64,000 nucleotides of DNA, from the NCBI RefSeq assembly GCF_014650675.1, contig NZ_BMVK01000010.1:124001-188000 (forward strand), written 5' to 3'. Positions 49,127-57,975 of the stretch are shown here, one piece after another. The notes beneath the pieces were generated by a model, which saw only the letters and a program-made list of their open reading frames with translations, did no database searches and was not told the DNA's origin. Numbering within the stretch: the first letter of the stretch is position 1; every line of letters begins with the position of its first letter. Both the position numbers and the translations under genes were made by a program. This stretch comes from Streptomyces anulatus. GTDB lineage: Bacteria > Actinomycetota > Actinomycetes > Streptomycetales > Streptomycetaceae.

Positions 49127-49995
49127 CACGCGGCGTGCGCCCGCCCGGCGGGCAGGACCGAGATCATCCGGGCCACCGTGCGGGCCATCGCGTCCCGGCC
49201 GTCCGCCAGATAGCGGCGCGGATCCACGCCCCGGTCGTCCCGGGCCAGCCGCTCCCGTATCGCGCCGGTCATCGCGATGTTGAGCGCGGTACCGATGTTG
49301 ACCTTGCGGATCCCGCCCGCCACCGCGCGGGCCAGTTCCTCGTCGGAGGCGCCGGACGAACCGTGCAGCACCAGAGGAACCGGCACGGCCTCCCGCAGCC
49401 TGCCCAGCAGACCGTGGTCGATGACGGCGTCCCGCGAGGTCATCGCGTGCGAGGTGCCGACCGCCACGGCCAGCGCGTCGACGCCGGTGGCCGCGACGAA
49501 CGACCGTGCCTCGTCGGGATCCGTACGGGCCCCGGGCGCATGGGCGTCGAGCGCAGGCTCCCCGTTCTTCCCGCCGACCTGCCCGAGTTCGGCCTCCAGC
49601 CACAGGCCCCGCTCGTGCGCCCATACGACGGCGGCGCGGGTGGCCGCCAGGTTCTCCGTGTACGGCAGCCGGGCTGCGTCGAACATCGCCGAACTGAAAC
49701 CGCAGTCCGCCGCCCGGTGCAGCAGCTCGGTCGACTGCACATGATCGAGGTGCAGGGAGACGGGGACGGCGGCCTGGTCGGCCACCTCCGCCGCGGCGCG
49801 CGAGAGCGGACGGGGCCGGCCCCGGTGGTAGGCGACGGCGTTCTCGCTGATCTGCAGGATCACCGGCGCCCCCGCCGCCTCCGCGCCCTCGGCGACGGCT
49901 TCCGCGTGTTCCAGGGTGATGACGTTGAACGCGGCGACCGCACGGTGCTGTGCGGCGGCCTCGGCGATCAGATCGCCGGTTGCGGCGATGGACAT
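49126..49995 (-). CDS. Class II aldolase (fructose/tagatose-bisphosphate type)
   Basis: A 289-residue zinc aldolase. Opens with MSIAATGDLIAEAAAQHRAV and AAFNVITLEHAEAVAEGAEA; zinc-binding HLDHVQST and the later HGSSGASDEELARAV are diagnostic for the class II FBA/GatY/KbaY group. The short length and AAFNVITLEH fit the tagatose-1,6-bisphosphate/GatY-KbaY branch as well as FBA. Follows the SIS gene in a two-gene operon, which supports a role in amino-sugar (galactosamine or tagatose phosphate) breakdown. Confidence 0.85.
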   Translation of the reverse strand: MSIAATGDLIAEAAAQHRAVAAFNVITLEHAEAVAEGAEAAGAPVILQISENAVAYHRGRPRPLSRAAAEVADQAAVPVSLHLDHVQSTELLHRAADCGFSSAMFDAARLPYTENLAATRAAVVWAHERGLWLEAELGQVGGKNGEPALDAHAPGARTDPDEARSFVAATGVDALAVAVGTSHAMTSRDAVIDHGLLGRLREAVPVPLVLHGSSGASDEELARAVAGGIRKVNIGTALNIAMTGAIRERLARDDRGVDPRRYLADGRDAMARTVARMISVLPAGRAHAA

Positions 49996-50043
49996 GGCGA
50001 CTCCGGGGTGAGGGACCGTCGGGCGGGAGGGGCGTCCGGGCCG

Positions 50044-50931
50044 TCAGGCCGTGCTGCTGAGGATGACCGAGCGGGTGAGGTGGCGCGGCCGGTCCGGGTC
50101 GAGACCGCGGGCGTTCGCGATGGCCAGCGCCAGACGCTGCACCCGGACCAGCTCCGCCAGCGGGTCGAGGCCGCCGGCCACCCACCGGGCGCCGGTCGCG
50201 TGCACCTCGTCCATCAGCCCGGACGGGGCCTCGCCGAGCATCCAGGTCGCGGTGGAGCGGGTGGAGATGCTGATCGGGCCGTGCCGGTACTCCATCGCCG
50301 GGTACGCCTCGGTCCAGGCGAGCGCGGCCTCGCGCATCTTCAGCGCGGCCTCGTTGGCGAGACCCACGCTCCACCCCTGCCCGAGGAAGGTGAACTGGCT
50401 GCACTCCACAAGACCCGTGGGCAGCGGCTCGGCGAGCGCGACCTGGGCGTCCTCGACGACCGCGTCGGTGTGCAGGCCCAGATGGGCGCGGAGCAGGGTC
50501 AGCGCCGAGGTGGCGAAGCGGGTTTGCACGACGGACTTCTCGTCGGCGAACTCGAGCACGATCGTGTCGTCGGCCATCGCCGCCATCGGGGTGTCGGGGT
50601 CGCCGATGACCACTGTGCGGCGGGTCGTGTCACCGATCTTCCCGAGAAGCCCGAGCACCTCCGTCGTGGTGCCGGAGCGGCTCAGCGCCACGACCCGGTC
50701 GTAGGGGCGGCCCGCCGGGAACTCCGAAGCGGCGAAGGCGTCGGTCTCGCCCTGGCCGCTGCCCTCCCGAAGCGCCGCGTAGGCCTGGGCCATGAAGTAC
50801 GACGTACCGCAGCCGACCACGGCGATGCGCTCGCCGGCCGCCGGAAGCCGGTGGGCGAGCCCGTCCGCCATGCCGGCGGCCACCTGCCAGCAGTCGGGCT
50901 GACTGGCCAGCTCCTGAGCCACGTGCGTCAT
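50044..50931 (-). CDS. SIS-domain sugar isomerase/deaminase (AgaS-like)
   Basis: A 295-residue protein with two SIS (sugar-phosphate-binding) domains: RIAVVGCGTSYFMAQAYAAL, PYDRVVALSRSGTTTEVLG, and FTFLGQGWSVGLANEAALKMREAALAWTEAYPAMEYRHGPIS. The GTSxxxA and SxSGxTxE patterns and RHGP match the GlmS C-terminal/AgaS group that converts amino-sugar phosphates to keto-sugar phosphates. Its single-gene form without glutaminase domain suggests AgaS-type galactosamine-6-phosphate deaminase. Paired with the aldolase downstream. Confidence 0.87.
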   Translation of the reverse strand: MTHVAQELASQPDCWQVAAGMADGLAHRLPAAGERIAVVGCGTSYFMAQAYAALREGSGQGETDAFAASEFPAGRPYDRVVALSRSGTTTEVLGLLGKIGDTTRRTVVIGDPDTPMAAMADDTIVLEFADEKSVVQTRFATSALTLLRAHLGLHTDAVVEDAQVALAEPLPTGLVECSQFTFLGQGWSVGLANEAALKMREAALAWTEAYPAMEYRHGPISISTRSTATWMLGEAPSGLMDEVHATGARWVAGGLDPLAELVRVQRLALAIANARGLDPDRPRHLTRSVILSSTA

Positions 50932-50951
50932 CTGTGCTCCCTGTTCCCGGC

Positions 50952-50958
50952 GATCGAT
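50952..50958 (-). promoter_or_regulatory. GATCGAT core element upstream of the SIS gene
   Basis: The seven-base core shared by sites A, B and C, 20 bases upstream of the SIS start. Its flanks fit the longer pattern less well, so this is a weak candidate. Confidence 0.3.
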
Positions 50959-50978
50959 GCTCGAAGCTGCATATTAGG

Positions 50979-51003
50979 CAAGCATTTCAAGCAATATCAA
51001 GCA
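50979..51003 (-). promoter_or_regulatory. Three CAAGCA repeats with one-turn spacing
   Basis: CAAGCA at 50979-50984, 50988-50993 and 50998-51003 (spacing 9 and 10). It lies in a low-GC patch upstream of the SIS/aldolase operon; on the minus strand the motif reads TGCTTG. The one-turn spacing fits cooperative binding of a regulator. Confidence 0.55.
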
Positions 51004-51069
51004 GACGGGTGCCGGGTGTCCGTGCAATCCGCCGGGCGATGCCGCAGGCGAGGGGAACCGAGAGGCCGG

Positions 51070-51113
51070 GGGGCGCGGCGCCGGGGCGGGACCGGCCCCC
51101 GGCGCCGCGCCCC
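51070..51113. terminator. 17-bp perfect GC hairpin
   Basis: Arms 51070-51086 and 51097-51113 with a 10-base loop, starting four bases after the stop of the DUF5682 gene. Terminator of the five-gene operon. Confidence 0.85.
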
Positions 51114-51117
51114 TCCC

Positions 51118-53961
51118 TCACGCGCCCGCGAGCAGCGACTCCCACGCGGTCGCGGAGTCCGGATGACGGGCCATCAGCGCGGCGCCGCCCGGACCCGCCG
51201 GACCCTCGCCGGGCGGGGCCCACGTGCCGTCGCAGCCGAGCAGCTCCGCGACCGCGTCGAGCGTCCGCGGGTGCGTGAAGAGCAGCGCGGCGCCTCGGTC
51301 CCCGCCGCCGGCCGGCTGCGTACCGCCGAGGACGGGCGCACCGGCTTCCGGCGCCTCGCGCCACGGCGGCACCCACGCGTCCAGCGCCGCGAGCCGGGCC
51401 GGGAAGATCCGCCCCGCCTCACGGATCAACAACGGGGCCAGGTCCGCCGCGCCGCCGCGCAGCGTCGTGATCAGGGTCGGCAGCCATGGCAGCAGCACCG
51501 GATCCGGCAGCCGCCCGAACGCGTTCGACACGGCCTCCACCACCACGTCCGCCAGCCCCGGCACCGGCACCAACGCGTGCACGAAGCCGCTGAGATAGCG
51601 CGGATACGCGGGCACCACCATCGGGTTCGCCAGCAGCTCGCCGCAGCGCTCCCGCAGCTCGGCCCGGGACAGGGCGCCGAGCTGCACCTGCGCCGCCCAC
51701 AGGAGCGCCGTCCGCTCCGGGTCCGTGGGACGCGACTGGGCGACGGCCAGCTCCAGCTGCGCCCGGTCGCAGCCCAGGGACAGCGCCAGGCCCTCCATGC
51801 TGAACAGGAAGCCCAGCATCGCCGCCACCTGCCCAGCGGTGACGTCCTCGTCGGTGAACGCCGTCGGCAGCAAGGTGCAGTAATGCGCGTAACCGGCCTT
51901 GACGAACGACTCCACCCACGGCGGCAGGACCGGCTCGCCGGTCCGGTAGTACGCCAGCAGCCCCCGCACCCGGCGCAGCACCTCCGGGGCCCCGTCCACG
52001 GTGCGCTCGGCGGTGAGGACCTCCAGGGCGCGGGTGCCCAGCTCGTCGGCGAGACGGCGACTGCGGAGATACAGCGTCGCGTCCTCGACGGCGGCGAGGA
52101 CGACCGCCGTCGTCGCCCTCGGCCCGTACGCGTCGCGGCGCAGCCGCTGTTCCAGGACCTGCTCGATGCTCACGCCCTCGTACCCGAGCTCGATCAGCGC
52201 CCGCTGATGGGTGCCCAGCGCCAGGTCCCACGACTCCTGGATCGAACGCTCGCCGAGCTTCCGCTCACCCATGATCGGCCGGGCCGCGCCGTGCGGCATC
52301 AGACGGCGGAGCATCCACAGCACGTCGGAGCAGGCCCCGAGCTCCGGGCGTGAGCTCATGTCCAGCAGGGCACGCTGCACACCACGCTGCTGGAGCTTCA
52401 GCTCCAGCGGCGCGAGCCGGTCGTGCACATCGCGGGCCAGCGGCGGCAGCGCGTCGTAGCCGACCCGGCCGATCCTGTCGCCGCCCATCATGATCTCGAC
52501 GAGCCGGCGCACGTCACGCCGTCCCGGCACCGAGTCCTTCTCGATGCAGGTGATCGCCGCGTCCTGGAAGTCGTACGGAGTGGGCTTGGCCCGGTCCCGC
52601 ATCCCGGCGAGCAGGATCGACGTCTCGAACACCGCGATGGCGTCGGCGGTGGACGCCAGATAGCCGCTGCGCCGCGCCGCGCGCACGATGTCCACCGACC
52701 AGCCGAGCAACTCGGCCTCGTCCAGCGTGTCGAGGACCGGCGGCCGGCGCAGAAACCCGGAGAGCCGGTCCGCTGCGGCCTCCGACGGGGGCGCGGGGGA
52801 GGCCGGGGCGGCCTTCTTCGCCGTGCGCGGCTTCTTCGCACCGTCCTGGCCGGCCAGCCGGTACGGCTGGACCCGGGTGCGCTTGAGGTTCTTCGCCCAC
52901 TGGGTCGCCGCGATCGACACCGACCCGGAGGCCAGCCCGAACTGTGCCTCGATCGCCGCATGGCTGGACGGGATCAGCCCGTACTGCCAGGTGGTGGCGG
53001 AGCGCGGGGAGATGTCGAACGACCCGCCGCCCGCCACCCCGAACTCGTCGACCCGGCTGGCCGCGTGGAAGGCTCCGCACACATACAGGCAGTCCTCGGG
53101 GTCCGCCCCGCTCGCCGCCAGATGCTCGCGCATCCGGGTCCACATGTACCGCTCGCGGTCCTCGTCCACCCGGACCCGTTCCCCGTCGCCGGGGGCGAGC
53201 CGCCGGAAGAGGCTGCCGACGAGGAACATGACCTGGCGGTAGGCGGCGTGGTCGCTGTCGCCGAGCGGGACCTCGACGTACTGGTGCCACCACTCCGACC
53301 AGTGCCGTACCTTGCCGTGGCGCAGCAGATGTTCCTCCAGCTCCGCGAAGCGGGGCCGCAGGTCGCCGATCTCCACGCCGACGGCCTCACCGTGCAGCGC
53401 GGCTTCGGACTCCGGAGCCGGCTCCGCAGCACCGGCCGCCGCCTCCGGGGTGCGCTCACCGTGCCGGCTGTCCCCTTGGAAAACGTGGTCGGAGGACCGG
53501 TCGACGAGGACCAGCTCGACGCCCGGGGTGTCGAGGGCGTACGCGATGGCCTGGTACTCGGCGGAGGCCTCGGTGATCGGGGCGACGACCGACAGCGGGG
53601 CCCACTCGGCGGGAAACCCGTCGATGTCGCTCGCGAACGCCTGGACCGCCACCGGCAGGCGGCAGTTGCGCAGCTCGCCGAGGAGCGGCGCCATGTCCTC
53701 GCACAGCTCCAGATAGACGACCTTGGGCTGCTTCTCGCGCAGCCGGCGGGCCATGGCGAGGGCGGAGGCGGGCGAGTGGTGGCAGACCGGGAAGATCTCC
53801 AGGGGCTCGCGCACCGCACGGTCGACGTCGTCGACCATGCCGAGGAGGATGCCCTCCAGCGCGTCGGGCCCGTCGGCGAAAGCGGTGGCGGCCTCGTGCA
53901 GCTGCCCGCGCAGCGCCGCGAACGACGTTTCCCCGGGGCCGTTCGTGGGGGACCCGCTCAT
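51118..53961 (-). CDS. DUF5682-family protein, last gene of the AAA+/vWA/SWIM operon
   Basis: A 947-residue cytosolic protein. N-terminal part (about 50-330) is the DUF5682 core: IFPVCHHSPASALAMARRL, then VVYLELCEDMAPLLGEL, FASDIDGFPAEW and, later, CGAFHAASRVDEFG. The paired His plus following Glu/Asp strands recall the TIKI/TraB/EreA-type metal-hydrolase superfamily, but that is an inference. About 420-520 is a Lys/Ala-rich linker (AKKPRTAKKAAPASPAP). The C-terminal half is all-helical and repetitive, scaffold-like. Its ATG overlaps the MoxR gene by four bases. Function unknown; conserved association with MoxR and vWA genes in actinobacteria is known to me from the family. Confidence 0.85.
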   Translation of the reverse strand: MSGSPTNGPGETSFAALRGQLHEAATAFADGPDALEGILLGMVDDVDRAVREPLEIFPVCHHSPASALAMARRLREKQPKVVYLELCEDMAPLLGELRNCRLPVAVQAFASDIDGFPAEWAPLSVVAPITEASAEYQAIAYALDTPGVELVLVDRSSDHVFQGDSRHGERTPEAAAGAAEPAPESEAALHGEAVGVEIGDLRPRFAELEEHLLRHGKVRHWSEWWHQYVEVPLGDSDHAAYRQVMFLVGSLFRRLAPGDGERVRVDEDRERYMWTRMREHLAASGADPEDCLYVCGAFHAASRVDEFGVAGGGSFDISPRSATTWQYGLIPSSHAAIEAQFGLASGSVSIAATQWAKNLKRTRVQPYRLAGQDGAKKPRTAKKAAPASPAPPSEAAADRLSGFLRRPPVLDTLDEAELLGWSVDIVRAARRSGYLASTADAIAVFETSILLAGMRDRAKPTPYDFQDAAITCIEKDSVPGRRDVRRLVEIMMGGDRIGRVGYDALPPLARDVHDRLAPLELKLQQRGVQRALLDMSSRPELGACSDVLWMLRRLMPHGAARPIMGERKLGERSIQESWDLALGTHQRALIELGYEGVSIEQVLEQRLRRDAYGPRATTAVVLAAVEDATLYLRSRRLADELGTRALEVLTAERTVDGAPEVLRRVRGLLAYYRTGEPVLPPWVESFVKAGYAHYCTLLPTAFTDEDVTAGQVAAMLGFLFSMEGLALSLGCDRAQLELAVAQSRPTDPERTALLWAAQVQLGALSRAELRERCGELLANPMVVPAYPRYLSGFVHALVPVPGLADVVVEAVSNAFGRLPDPVLLPWLPTLITTLRGGAADLAPLLIREAGRIFPARLAALDAWVPPWREAPEAGAPVLGGTQPAGGGDRGAALLFTHPRTLDAVAELLGCDGTWAPPGEGPAGPGGAALMARHPDSATAWESLLAGA

Positions 53962-55088
53962 GACAGCGTGGCGATCGTGTCGCGGCCGCCGTCCAGGAAC
54001 TCCGGCCAGGAGCCGCCCTCCTCCTTGCTGCGCGGCTCGACGACACCGTGCAGGTACTTGTTGAAGATGGCCAGGTCCTCCGGATCACGCCGGGCGAGCG
54101 AGCCGACGAGCGAGGAGGCGAGGGCCCGGGCGGTCAGTGTGCTCTCGCCGAAGAAGTTGCTGTGCAGGACGGCGTCCTCCAGCACGCCGATCTGCTCCGC
54201 CGTCGACAGCGCGGACTCCAGCTTCTCGTCGTCGCTCCCCGCGGCGGCGGCCGAGGCCCGCAGATCGGCGAAGCTCTGGAGAAGGATGTCGAGGAGCGTC
54301 GGCGGCACGTCCAGGTCGATCGCGTGGCGGCGCAGCAGTTCCTCCGTGCGGAAGCGGACGATCTCCGCCTCGCTCTTCCTGTTCGTCACGACCGGGATGC
54401 GCACGAAGTTGAAGCGGCGCTTCAGCGCGGACGACAGGTCGTTGACGCCCCGGTCGCGGCTGTTGGCGGTCGCGATGATCGAGAAGCCCGGCCTGGCGAA
54501 GACGATGTTGTCGCCCGCGTCCCCACCGTCGCTCTGCAGCTCGGGGACGGAGATGTACTTCTCCGAGAGGATCGAGATCAGCGCGTCCTGGACGTCGCTG
54601 GTGGAACGGGTCAGTTCCTCGAAGCGGCCGATGGCGCCCGTCTCCATCGCGGTCATGATCGGCGACGGGATCATCGACTCACGCGACTGCCCCTTGGCGA
54701 TGACCATGGACACGTTCCACGCGTACTTGATGTGATCCTCGGTCGTACCGGCCGTACCCTGCACCACCAGCGTGGAGTTGCGGGAGATCGCGGCGGACAG
54801 CAGCTCCGCCAGCCAGCTCTTGCCGGTGCCGGGGTCTCCTATCAGCAGCAGACCTCGGTCCGAGGCGAGCGTGACGATCGAGCGCTCGACGAAGCTCCGG
54901 TCGCCGAACCACTTCTGTGAGATCTCGCGGTCCAGGCCGTCGGCGCGCTCGGACCCCAGGATGAACAGCCGGACCATCTTCGGGGACAGCCGCCAGGAGA
55001 ACGGCTTGGGGCTGTCGTCGATCGACTCCAGCCAGTCGAGCTCCTCCGCGTACTTGGTCTCGGCGGGGGCGCGCAACACGTCGGACAT
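53958..55088 (-). CDS. MoxR-type AAA+ ATPase
   Basis: A 376-residue AAA+ protein. Walker A GDPGTGKS (about residues 80-87); Walker-B position reads GRFEELTR, with acidic residues shifted from the usual DEINR; sensor 1 IIATANSRD; arginine finger ALKRRFNFV. The N-terminal helix (AEELDWLESIDDSPKPFSWRL) and the C-terminal lid helices follow the MoxR layout. The partner vWA gene is directly upstream; MoxR-vWA pairs act as chaperone-like machines inserting metals or remodelling complexes. Start ATG 55088 with AGAAAGG before it. Overlaps DUF5682 by four bases. Confidence 0.88.
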   Translation of the reverse strand: MSDVLRAPAETKYAEELDWLESIDDSPKPFSWRLSPKMVRLFILGSERADGLDREISQKWFGDRSFVERSIVTLASDRGLLLIGDPGTGKSWLAELLSAAISRNSTLVVQGTAGTTEDHIKYAWNVSMVIAKGQSRESMIPSPIMTAMETGAIGRFEELTRSTSDVQDALISILSEKYISVPELQSDGGDAGDNIVFARPGFSIIATANSRDRGVNDLSSALKRRFNFVRIPVVTNRKSEAEIVRFRTEELLRRHAIDLDVPPTLLDILLQSFADLRASAAAAGSDDEKLESALSTAEQIGVLEDAVLHSNFFGESTLTARALASSLVGSLARRDPEDLAIFNKYLHGVVEPRSKEEGGSWPEFLDGGRDTIATLS

Positions 55089-55192
55089 CAGAAGGCCTTT
55101 CTGAACAGGCGGAAAAGTGCGGAAGGAGAAGGAGGGAGGCGTGCAAGGGGAGAGGGCGTGCCTGCGAGTGGGACGCCCCGTCCCGCAGGGCC

Positions 55193-56575
55193 TCAGGTCA
55201 GGAACGTCTTCAGTTCGTGGACGAGCTTGTTCACGTGCCCGGAGACCACGGGCGTGCCCAGGGCCTTGAACCGCTCCCGGAACCAGGGATTGACCTCCTG
55301 GCGTCCGGAGCTGGTCACCGAGCCGACGGGAATGAACTTCACCCCGGAACGGTGAACCGCCTCGATACCTTCGAACAGCGGCTGGGAGCGGTCGAACTCG
55401 TAGAAGTCCGAGATCCACACCATGACGGTGTTCTTCGGCTCGGCTATCTTCGGCCGGGCCATCGCCATCGCGACGGGGCCGTCGTTCCCACCGCCGAGAT
55501 TCGTGCGCAGCAGCACGTCGAACGGGTCGTGCACCCACGGCGTGAGGTCGATCGAGCGGGTGTCGTAGGCGATGAGATGGACGTCCACCTTCGGCAGCCC
55601 GGCGAAGATGGACGCGAGGACGGTGCAGTTCACCATCGAGTCGACCATGGAGCCGGACTGGTCCACCACGACGATCAGCCGCTGCGGCGTCGTCCTGCGG
55701 ACGGTGTGCCGGTAGTAGAGGCGGTCGACGTAGAGGCGCTCCTCCTCCGGACTCCAGTTGGTGAGGTTCTTCCAGATCGTGCGGTCCAGGTCGAGATTGC
55801 GGAAGACGCGCTTGGGCGGCACCGAACGGTCCAGCTCGCCGACGGTGGCCTTCTCCACCTGCGTACGCAGCACCTCGGCCACCTCGTCGACGTAACGGCG
55901 GATGAGCGACTTGGCGTTGGCGAGGGCCACACCCGACAGATTGCCCTTGTCCCGCAGCAGCTGCTCGATCAGCGACATGCTGGGCGTCAGCCGCGCGGCG
56001 AGCGCCGGGTCGGCCAGCACCTCCCGCAGCCGCATGCGCCCCACGAGATCCGCCTCGATCGCCGCCAGCTCGGGCCCCAGGCCGCCGGCGTCCAGCCCCG
56101 CGCCCGCCGCCCGCCCGCCGCGGAGCCCGCCGGGCCGGCCGCCCAGCGCACGCTCCAGCCAGCCGGCGTCGGACTGCCAGCGAGCCAGCTGCTCGGCGGT
56201 GACCGTGCTCGAACCGGTCGCGAAGACATTGAGCAGCACCTTCGAGACCAGCGCGGCACGCCGCACCTCCGCCGCCCGGTCGCGGGACCCGGCCGCATCG
56301 TCGTCCGGGGTCATCAGACCGTCGAACTCGTCGGCCAGCTCCGGATGGCGCTGCACGACCGAGTCGAGCGACGTCCCCGGATCCAGCAGCGCGGACGGCA
56401 GCCCGATGTCCTCGACCACCCCCAGGCTCGCCGACTCCAGGGCGGGCTGCTCCTCACCGTCGAAGAGACGGGCCAGGAGCCGCCAGTACAGCACCTGGCG
56501 GCGGTTGTCGTACGGGTCGGGCCCGGCCGGAGACGGGTCGGGACCGGGCGGCTGCCCGGTGAGGTCCTCGGTCAT
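55193..56575 (-). CDS. vWA (von Willebrand A) domain protein, MoxR partner
   Basis: A 460-residue protein. The C-terminal 190 residues are the vWA domain with the MIDAS motif VVVDQSGSMVDSM and the later WISDFYEF strand. The N-terminal 200 residues are helical (YWRLLARLFDGEEQPALES, then an Ala/Gly-rich linker), and the middle holds SLIEQLLRDKGNLSG and RRTTPQRLIV. A MIDAS-type vWA binds a metal and an acidic ligand in a client. It is 104 bases upstream of the MoxR gene and overlaps the previous gene by four bases. Start ATG 56575. Confidence 0.87.
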   Translation of the reverse strand: MTEDLTGQPPGPDPSPAGPDPYDNRRQVLYWRLLARLFDGEEQPALESASLGVVEDIGLPSALLDPGTSLDSVVQRHPELADEFDGLMTPDDDAAGSRDRAAEVRRAALVSKVLLNVFATGSSTVTAEQLARWQSDAGWLERALGGRPGGLRGGRAAGAGLDAGGLGPELAAIEADLVGRMRLREVLADPALAARLTPSMSLIEQLLRDKGNLSGVALANAKSLIRRYVDEVAEVLRTQVEKATVGELDRSVPPKRVFRNLDLDRTIWKNLTNWSPEEERLYVDRLYYRHTVRRTTPQRLIVVVDQSGSMVDSMVNCTVLASIFAGLPKVDVHLIAYDTRSIDLTPWVHDPFDVLLRTNLGGGNDGPVAMAMARPKIAEPKNTVMVWISDFYEFDRSQPLFEGIEAVHRSGVKFIPVGSVTSSGRQEVNPWFRERFKALGTPVVSGHVNKLVHELKTFLT

Positions 56576-57975
56576 TTCCGCAACAGCCTTCCGGCGCGCT
56601 CGCGCAGCACGGCGACGGCGTCGGTGGCAGCCTTCTCCGCCCGGACCCCGGCCTTGTCGGTGGTACCGCCCGCCCACGCCCCGGCGTGGGCGGCGACGGC
56701 CTTCTTCCGTACGGTCGCCTCGACCGCGAGCGGCTGGAGCAGGAACTCCCCGGCATCCCAGCGCAGCAGCCCGACGCAGGCGTGGGAGGCCGCGACGGCC
56801 TCGGGCGTCAGCGGACCGGCGGCGGGCACCCGGTCGGTGTCGACGGCCAGAAGCTGCCCGGCCAGGTCGAACACGAGCCGGCCCTCCTCGCTCCGGGCGG
56901 TGTACCCCTCCAGCAGCACCGGCACGGCGATCCGGACGGGATGCCGGTCCAGCGGCGCGACGCGGGCGGCGGTCGCGGTGGACAGCATCACCCGCGCCGT
57001 GGCGAAGGCGTCGGCGGGCTCACCCGGGCGGGCACGCTCGTCGTCCCAGAGCAGATCGCCCTCGGCGGTCACCGGCATGGCGTCCAGCTCCATCGAGCGC
57101 CCTTCGCTCACGGCGCCGAGCAACGACATGCGGGGACGCAGCAGCTGCCACAGGCCGGCCCCGACGACCGTGTCGGGCTTGGGCGCCGAAACCCCGGCCC
57201 GCACCAGACGGGGCGCGCCCCCGTCCGCCGGCTCGAACACGGCGTGGATCTGGGCCTGTACGGCCGTCGCGTGCTCCTGCACATCGACGCCGAGGGGCAA
57301 CAGGCGACCGGTCACCGCGGCGGCGGAACGGTCCCCGGCGGAGCCGGGCACCGTCAACAGCAGTGCGCGCGACCACAGATCGGCCCAGCGGCGCACCGGC
57401 ACGCGCTCCAGGGTCGCCCCCGGGCAGGACGCCGCGAGCTCGGCGGCGAACCCGTCGAGCAGCGTCGCCCGACGACGCAGGCCCGGATCGGGCAGCATCG
57501 CGGAGACCACCGGTACGGCACCGGCGACGAGCTCGTGGTCGATGCCCCGCCAGCCGCCGCGCGCGAGGTCGCACAGCCAACTACGGGCCGCCGCGAGGAG
57601 GTTCGTCCCGGGGTCCGCCGCGGCGGCCCCCGGTCCGGCCCCCGCCGCCCCGTCCTCGGCGGCCGGCCGGCCGACGGCCTCGTCGATCCGCAGCGTCAGG
57701 GCGTCGTGCACGGAGCCGAGCAGCGCGCAGCGGGCGGCTGCGAGCGCCACGTAGTGATCTTCACCGGCGGCTCCGGCCGACGCCCGGCCGGCCGCCTCCG
57801 CGACCCGCGAGGCCAGCGGGGTCCCGGCGACGGCGTCGGCGAGCCCGGCAACCGCTGCGGCCTGGGCGGGCCCCGGTCGCAGCAGACCGGCCACCAACGC
57901 CTCGTCGAAGGCGTCCACGGCGGCGAGCGCCTCGTCGAGCCCTTCGACCGGATCGGACAACAGGTCGCCACGCAT
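56572..57975 (-). CDS. Unrecognised conserved partner protein in the AAA+/vWA/SWIM operon
   Basis: A 467-residue soluble, alanine-rich, mostly helical protein (DEALAAVDAFDEALVAGLLRPG at the start, repeated two-helix hairpins in the first 150 residues). The later half alternates short strands (VPLGVD-type segments, PVRIAVPVLLEGYTARSEEGRL) and ends in a Lys/Arg-rich helix. No signal, no membrane segment, no catalytic motif that I recognise; I considered DUF5691, which occurs in related clusters, but cannot confirm it. It overlaps both neighbours (ATGA with vWA; TGATG with SWIM), which implies a subunit made in step with them. Confidence 0.7.
   Translation of the reverse strand: MRGDLLSDPVEGLDEALAAVDAFDEALVAGLLRPGPAQAAAVAGLADAVAGTPLASRVAEAAGRASAGAAGEDHYVALAAARCALLGSVHDALTLRIDEAVGRPAAEDGAAGAGPGAAAADPGTNLLAAARSWLCDLARGGWRGIDHELVAGAVPVVSAMLPDPGLRRRATLLDGFAAELAASCPGATLERVPVRRWADLWSRALLLTVPGSAGDRSAAAVTGRLLPLGVDVQEHATAVQAQIHAVFEPADGGAPRLVRAGVSAPKPDTVVGAGLWQLLRPRMSLLGAVSEGRSMELDAMPVTAEGDLLWDDERARPGEPADAFATARVMLSTATAARVAPLDRHPVRIAVPVLLEGYTARSEEGRLVFDLAGQLLAVDTDRVPAAGPLTPEAVAASHACVGLLRWDAGEFLLQPLAVEATVRKKAVAAHAGAWAGGTTDKAGVRAEKAATDAVAVLRERAGRLLRK

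Noticed and set aside
49135..52353. 1072-codon plus-strand open frame opposite the aldolase, SIS and DUF5682 genes
   Set aside because: It crosses three well supported minus-strand genes and a terminator; low-complexity translation.
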